Origin: Streptomyces corallincola | GTDB taxonomy: Bacteria; Actinomycetota; Actinomycetes; Streptomycetales; Streptomycetaceae | DNA length: 44,498 nt | NCBI RefSeq assembly: GCF_019104725.1 | Contig: NZ_JAHRXF010000050.1 | Coordinates: 1 to 44,498 of the forward strand | Direction of reading: 5' to 3' | Part shown: one piece after another, positions 40,643 to 44,498 of the stretch | Layout of the letters: every line of letters starts with the position of its first letter | Position numbering within the stretch: the first letter of the stretch is position 1 | Program-made: the position numbers and the translations under genes | The notes under the pieces: model-generated | Seen by the model: the letters and a program-made list of their open reading frames with translations, nothing else | Database searches by the model: none | What the model was told of the DNA's origin: nothing

Positions 40643-43102
40643 ATGGCCCGCCGCAGCACGAAGACCCCGCCCCCCGACGATGCGTACGAGGAGAGGATCC
40701 TCGACATCGACGTCGTGGACGAGATGCGCGGCTCCTACCTGGAGTACGCGTACTCGGTCATCTACTCGCGCGCCCTGCCGGACGCCCGTGACGGTCTGAA
40801 GCCGGTGCACCGCCGGATCGTCTACCAGATGAACGAGATGGGCCTGCGCCCCGACCGCGGCTACGTCAAGTGCGCGCGCGTCGTCGGCGAGGTGATGGGC
40901 AAGCTGCACCCGCACGGCGACTCCTCCATCTACGACGCCCTGGTGCGCATGGCGCAGCCGTTCTCGATGCGCGTGCCGCTGGTGGACGGGCACGGCAACT
41001 TCGGTTCGCTGGGCAACGACGACCCGCCCGCCGCGATGCGGTACACCGAGTGCCGGATGGCTTCGGCGACGAGCCTGATGACCGAGTCCATCGACGAGGA
41101 CACGGTCGATTTCGCGCCCAACTACGACGGCGCGGAGGAGGAACCGGTGGCGCTGCCCGCCGCGTTCCCCAACCTGCTGGTCAACGGCGCCTCCGGGATC
41201 GCGGTCGGCATGGCGACCAACATGGCGCCGCACAACCTGCGCGAGGTCGTCGCCGCCGCCCGCCATCTGATCCGCTTCCCGAACGCGGACCTGGACGCGT
41301 TGATGAAGCACGTCCCCGGCCCCGACCTGCCCACCGGCGGCCGGATCGTCGGCCTGGACGGCATCCGCGACGCGTACGCCACCGGGCGCGGCTCCTTCAA
41401 GATGCGTGCCACGGTCGCGGTGGAGACGGTCACCGCCCGCCGCAAGGGCTTGGTCGTCACCGAACTGCCCTTCACCGTCGGCCCGGAGAAGGTGATCGCG
41501 AAGATCAAGGACCTGGTCAACGCCAAGAAGATCCAGGGCATCGCGGACGTCAAGGACCTCACCGACCGCGAGCACGGCCTGCGTCTGGTCATCGAGATCA
41601 AGAACGGCTTCGTGCCGGAGGCGGTCCTGGAGCAGCTGTACAAACTGACGCCGATGGAGGAGTCCTTCGGCATCAACAACGTCGCCCTGGTGGACGGCCA
41701 GCCGCTGACCCTGGGCCTCAAGGAGCTGCTGGAGGTCTATCTCGACCACCGGTTCACCGTGGTGCGCAGGCGCAGCGAGTTCCGCCGCACCAAGCGCCGG
41801 GACCGGCTGCACCTGGTCGAGGGTCTGCTGACCGCGCTGCTGGACATCGACGAGGTCATCCGGCTGATCCGGTCCAGCGAGAACTCCGCGGAGGCCAAGC
41901 GGCGTCTGATCGAGCGGTTCGCGCTGAGCGAGGTCCAGACGCAGTACATCCTGGACACCCCGCTGCGCCGTCTCACCAGGTTCGACCGCATCGAGCTGGA
42001 GGCGGAGAAGGCGAAGCTCACCGAGGAGATCGCGGAGCTGACCCGCATCCTCGACTCGGACACCGAGCTGCGCAAGCTGGTGTCGGCCGAACTCGCCGCC
42101 GTGGCGAAGCAGTTCGGCACCGACCGGCGCACCGTGCTGCTGGAGTCGGCGGGTACTCCGGTCGCCTCCGTGCCGCTCCAGGTCGCGGACGATCCGTGCC
42201 GGGTGCTGCTGTCCTCCACCGGCCTGCTCGGCCGTACGCTCGATGCCGCGCCCTTCCCGAAGCAGGCCGCCGCCAAGCGGGTGGCCCACGACGTGATCCT
42301 CTCGGCGGTCGCGGCCACCGCGCGCGGCGAGGTCGGCGCGGTGACCTCGACGGGACGGCTGCTGCGGATCAACGTCGTGGATCTGCCCCAACTGCCCGCG
42401 CCCTCGGGTGCGCCGAACCTGTCGGGCGGTGCGCCGCTCGCGGAGTTCCTCTCCCTGGACGGCGACGAGACACTGGTCTGCCTGACCACCCTGGACGAGT
42501 CCTCGCCGGGTCTCGCGCTCGGCACCGAACAGGGCGTGGTCAAGCGGGTGGTGCCCGACTACCCGTCCAACAAGGACGAGTTGGAGGTCATCACCCTCAA
42601 GGAGGGCGACCGGATCATCGGCGCGGCGGAGCTGCGCACCGGCGACGAGGACCTGGTCTTCATCACGGATGACGCGCAACTGCTGCGTTTCCAGGCGTCG
42701 ATCGTGCGTCCACAGGGGCGCCCGGCCGGGGGCATGGCGGGCATCAAGCTCGCCGACGGCGCGAAGGTCATCTCGTTCGCGGTGGTCGATCCGGCCGCCG
42801 ACGCCGCCGTGTTCACCGTCGCGGGCTCGCGCGGCACCCTGGACGACTCCGTGCAGACCACGGCCAAGCTGACACCGTTCGACCAGTATCCGCGCAAGGG
42901 CCGCGCCACCGGCGGTGTCCGCTGCCAGCGCTTCCTGAAGGGCGAGGACTGCCTCTCTCTGGCCTGGGCGGGCCCTGTTCCGGCCCGCGCCGCCCAGAAG
43001 AACGGCACCCCGCTCGACCTGCCGGAGTTCGACCCGCGCCGGGACGGCTCGGGGATCTCGCTGGGGAAGACGGTGGGGATCGTGGCGGGGGCGCTGTCCT
43101 GA
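40643..43102 (+). CDS. parC: DNA topoisomerase IV / gyrase-like subunit A
   Basis: The 819-residue subunit breaks and rejoins DNA. The conserved N-terminal domain includes YAYSVIYSRALPDARDGLKP, GEVMGKLHPHGDSSIYDALV (quinolone region; Ser94 and Asp98 correspond to E. coli GyrA Ser83 and Asp87), the catalytic Tyr134 in AAMRYTECRMA and VNGASGIAVGMATNMAPHN. A coiled-coil tower follows (about 430-490), then beta-propeller blades of the C-terminal domain. I favour ParC over GyrA because Streptomyces gyrA normally lies next to gyrB near oriC, but sequence alone does not settle it. parE is not in the window. The ATG at 40643 follows GGAGGAG; the upstream ORF to 40565 is non-conserved. Confidence 0.85.
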   Translation: MARRSTKTPPPDDAYEERILDIDVVDEMRGSYLEYAYSVIYSRALPDARDGLKPVHRRIVYQMNEMGLRPDRGYVKCARVVGEVMGKLHPHGDSSIYDALVRMAQPFSMRVPLVDGHGNFGSLGNDDPPAAMRYTECRMASATSLMTESIDEDTVDFAPNYDGAEEEPVALPAAFPNLLVNGASGIAVGMATNMAPHNLREVVAAARHLIRFPNADLDALMKHVPGPDLPTGGRIVGLDGIRDAYATGRGSFKMRATVAVETVTARRKGLVVTELPFTVGPEKVIAKIKDLVNAKKIQGIADVKDLTDREHGLRLVIEIKNGFVPEAVLEQLYKLTPMEESFGINNVALVDGQPLTLGLKELLEVYLDHRFTVVRRRSEFRRTKRRDRLHLVEGLLTALLDIDEVIRLIRSSENSAEAKRRLIERFALSEVQTQYILDTPLRRLTRFDRIELEAEKAKLTEEIAELTRILDSDTELRKLVSAELAAVAKQFGTDRRTVLLESAGTPVASVPLQVADDPCRVLLSSTGLLGRTLDAAPFPKQAAAKRVAHDVILSAVAATARGEVGAVTSTGRLLRINVVDLPQLPAPSGAPNLSGGAPLAEFLSLDGDETLVCLTTLDESSPGLALGTEQGVVKRVVPDYPSNKDELEVITLKEGDRIIGAAELRTGDEDLVFITDDAQLLRFQASIVRPQGRPAGGMAGIKLADGAKVISFAVVDPAADAAVFTVAGSRGTLDDSVQTTAKLTPFDQYPRKGRATGGVRCQRFLKGEDCLSLAWAGPVPARAAQKNGTPLDLPEFDPRRDGSGISLGKTVGIVAGALS

Positions 43103-43103
43103 C

Positions 43104-43169
43104 GGAGGCGTCGCGGAGGCGGCGCGGAGGCGGCGCGGAGGCGGCGCGGAGGCGGCGCGGAGGCGTTGC
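43104..43169. repeat. six tandem 11-bp units GGAGGCGNNGC
   Basis: Units at 43104, 43115, 43126, 43137, 43148 and 43159; the middle four are identical (GGAGGCGGCGC). They begin directly after the topoisomerase stop codon. Confidence 0.9.
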
Positions 43170-43238
43170 CGGGATGAGCGGGGCGGGGGTCGGGGCGCGG
43201 CGCCGCCAGGCGGTGAGCGGATCAGGTGGCGAGCGGAT

Positions 43239-43259
43239 CACCTGATGGGCCATCAGGTG
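43239..43259. terminator. short hairpin between convergent parC and CobW-type genes
   Basis: CACCTGAT (43239-43246) pairs with ATCAGGTG (43252-43259) around GGGCC. A third copy, ATCAGGTG, lies at 43221-43228. The stem overlaps the stop codon of the CobW-type gene and may end transcription from the plus strand. Confidence 0.45.
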
Positions 43260-44401
43260 ATGAGCGGGTCCGGCGGGTCCTCCACGTCGGCCTCCTCCGC
43301 CCCGGCCGGTCCCTGTACGTACCTCAGGACGCCCCACATGCCGTGTTCGTCGGTGTGTGGGGCGTCGTCGTTCGCGCACTCCGTGAGTGCGGCGGCGAGC
43401 GCGTCGGTGTCGATGCCGGAGCCGATCAGCACGAGCTGGGTGCGGCGGGGGCCCGCCGCGCTCGGCCAGGGCTCCGGGTAGAACCGCAGGAAACGGCCGA
43501 CGGCATGGACGGCGTACCGGTTCACCGGGTCGTACGGCCCGAAGTCAACGTATCCCTTGATCCGGTACAGACCGTCGGGACGACTGTCCAGGAATCGCAT
43601 CAACCTGCGCGGATCAATGGGGACTTCGGTGGTGTGGGAGAGGCTGTCGTAGGCGGCGTGCAGGTGCGGGGCGTGAGCGGGCCCGTCGGCGTCGCCGCTG
43701 TCGTCGTCGGCATGGGTGTGGAGGTCGTCGAAGGAGAGCTGGCCCACGCGTTCCTCGCTCGGGCGGCAGTCGAAGAGGAACTCCGGGTCGATCCGCCCGT
43801 AGGTGGCGGGTACGACGGCCGCACGACCGGTGAGGGTGCGGACGAGCCCGAGGACACGGTCGCCGTCGGGCACCCGGTCCAGCTTGTTGACGACGACGAG
43901 GTCGGCGAGCGCGAGGTGCCGGTCGATCTCCGGATGCCGGGCACGGGTCTCGTCGAACTCCGCCGCGTCCACGACCTCCACGAGCCCGCCGTACACGATG
44001 CCGGGGTGCTCGCTGGCGAGCAGCATCCGTACGAGTTCCTGCGGCTCGGCCAGCCCGCTCGCCTCGATGACGACGACATCGGTTCCGGCGGCGGGCGAGG
44101 CGAGCTTGGCGAGGTAGGTGTCGAGTTCGGTCGCGTCCACCGCGCAGCACAGGCAGCCGTTGCCGAGCGAGACGGTGGAGTCCCCGAGTGCGCCCGCGAC
44201 GGCCATCGCGTCGATCTCGATGGCCCCGAAGTCGTTGACCAGCGCGCCGATCCGGCTGCCTCCGCTGCGGTGCAGCAGATGATTGAGCAGGGTCGTCTTG
44301 CCCGAGCCGAGGAACCCGGCGAGCACGACGACCGGGATCTGCCGGGGACCTGCGACCCCCTCCGCACGGTCCGCCTCACTGCCGAGCATGCTCTTCCCCA
44401 C
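43253..44401 (-). CDS. CobW/COG0523 family GTPase, metallochaperone type
   Basis: The 382-residue protein has the G domain with Walker A GFLGSGKTTLLNHLL (near 30), the metal-binding CxCC in LGNGCLCCAVDATELD, a switch region VVIEASGLAEPQ and the base-specificity motif VVNKLD. A His/Asp-rich stretch follows (LHTHADDDSGDADGPAHAPH), then the CobW C-terminal domain (LYRIKGYVDFGPYDPVNRYA). The group includes zinc chaperones such as ZNG1/YeiR; the CxCC motif and His-rich loop favour zinc. The GTG at 44401 has GAGAGGGG at good spacing; an ATG at 44389 with GGGGAAG upstream would give 378 residues. I see no clear Zur box in 44402-44498. Confidence 0.87.
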   Translation of the reverse strand: MGKSMLGSEADRAEGVAGPRQIPVVVLAGFLGSGKTTLLNHLLHRSGGSRIGALVNDFGAIEIDAMAVAGALGDSTVSLGNGCLCCAVDATELDTYLAKLASPAAGTDVVVIEASGLAEPQELVRMLLASEHPGIVYGGLVEVVDAAEFDETRARHPEIDRHLALADLVVVNKLDRVPDGDRVLGLVRTLTGRAAVVPATYGRIDPEFLFDCRPSEERVGQLSFDDLHTHADDDSGDADGPAHAPHLHAAYDSLSHTTEVPIDPRRLMRFLDSRPDGLYRIKGYVDFGPYDPVNRYAVHAVGRFLRFYPEPWPSAAGPRRTQLVLIGSGIDTDALAAALTECANDDAPHTDEHGMWGVLRYVQGPAGAEEADVEDPPDPLIT

Positions 44402-44498
44402 CGGACGGCCCCTCTCCCGGCGTGCGCCGCCCGGCTCGCGGCCCGGTGCGCACGGGTGGACGTTCTGGACGACCAGGATACGAGGAACACACCTGCTC

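Overview
The window is about 44.5 kb of high-GC actinobacterial chromosome, almost certainly Streptomyces. The evidence is the strong G/C bias at third codon positions, the frequent GTG starts, and markers such as SepH, a CutRS-type two-component system, DUF4193, DUF3710 and DUF5998 proteins, an N-terminal-GNAT Pat-type acyltransferase and a DasR-type operator before ptsH. From 3.2 to 20.8 kb the gene order (TRAM RNA methyltransferase, KimA-like permease, two RCK proteins, DUF3159, OB-fold, DUF3710, dut, DUF3093, DUF4193, suhB) resembles, from memory, the Mycobacterium tuberculosis Rv2689c-Rv2701c block, with kdpDE and cutRS inserted.

Region 1 (1-3.2 kb) is an accessory island. It holds a 5'-truncated Rhs C-terminus with a toxin-like tip, a candidate immunity gene, a truncated second immunity copy, and a frameshifted IS5-type transposase scrap abutting that copy. 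A 73-bp near-perfect direct repeat, which is the last codons of the neighbouring RNA methyltransferase gene, flanks the island. Region 2 (3.2-13.3 kb) is a potassium-homeostasis neighbourhood: the RNA methyltransferase, a KimA-family K+ importer, a 40-aa membrane peptide, two overlapping TrkA/RCK proteins, DUF3159 and OB-fold genes, and KdpDE without KdpFABC in view.

Region 3 (13.5-21.9 kb) is conserved housekeeping: DUF3710, dut, DUF3093, an EcsC-like protein, DUF4193, CutSR, a 57-aa peptide, SuhB and a 2Fe-2S-type ferrochelatase. Region 4 (22-31.7 kb) carries an MFS transporter overlapping a sugar-lactone oxidase, a Ser/Thr/Pro-rich membrane protein, the cell-division protein SepH, a rhodanese, a VOC protein, thymidine kinase, an alkaline-phosphatase-fold protein and DUF5998. 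Region 5 (31.8-44.5 kb) has a GNAT/acyl-CoA-synthetase protein, HPr (ptsH) behind a DasR box, a GntR regulator, an M23 peptidase preceded by a ydaO-type c-di-AMP riboswitch, a pair of M16 peptidases, a topoisomerase IV/gyrase A subunit and a CobW-type GTPase.

Two themes connect the regions. One is potassium and c-di-AMP physiology (KimA-like importer, RCK proteins, KdpDE and the c-di-AMP riboswitch). The other is cell envelope and division (CutRS, SepH, M23, M16). The most unusual part is the left-end Rhs toxin/immunity island inserted at the 3' end of the methyltransferase gene. No tRNA, rRNA or CRISPR array was seen.
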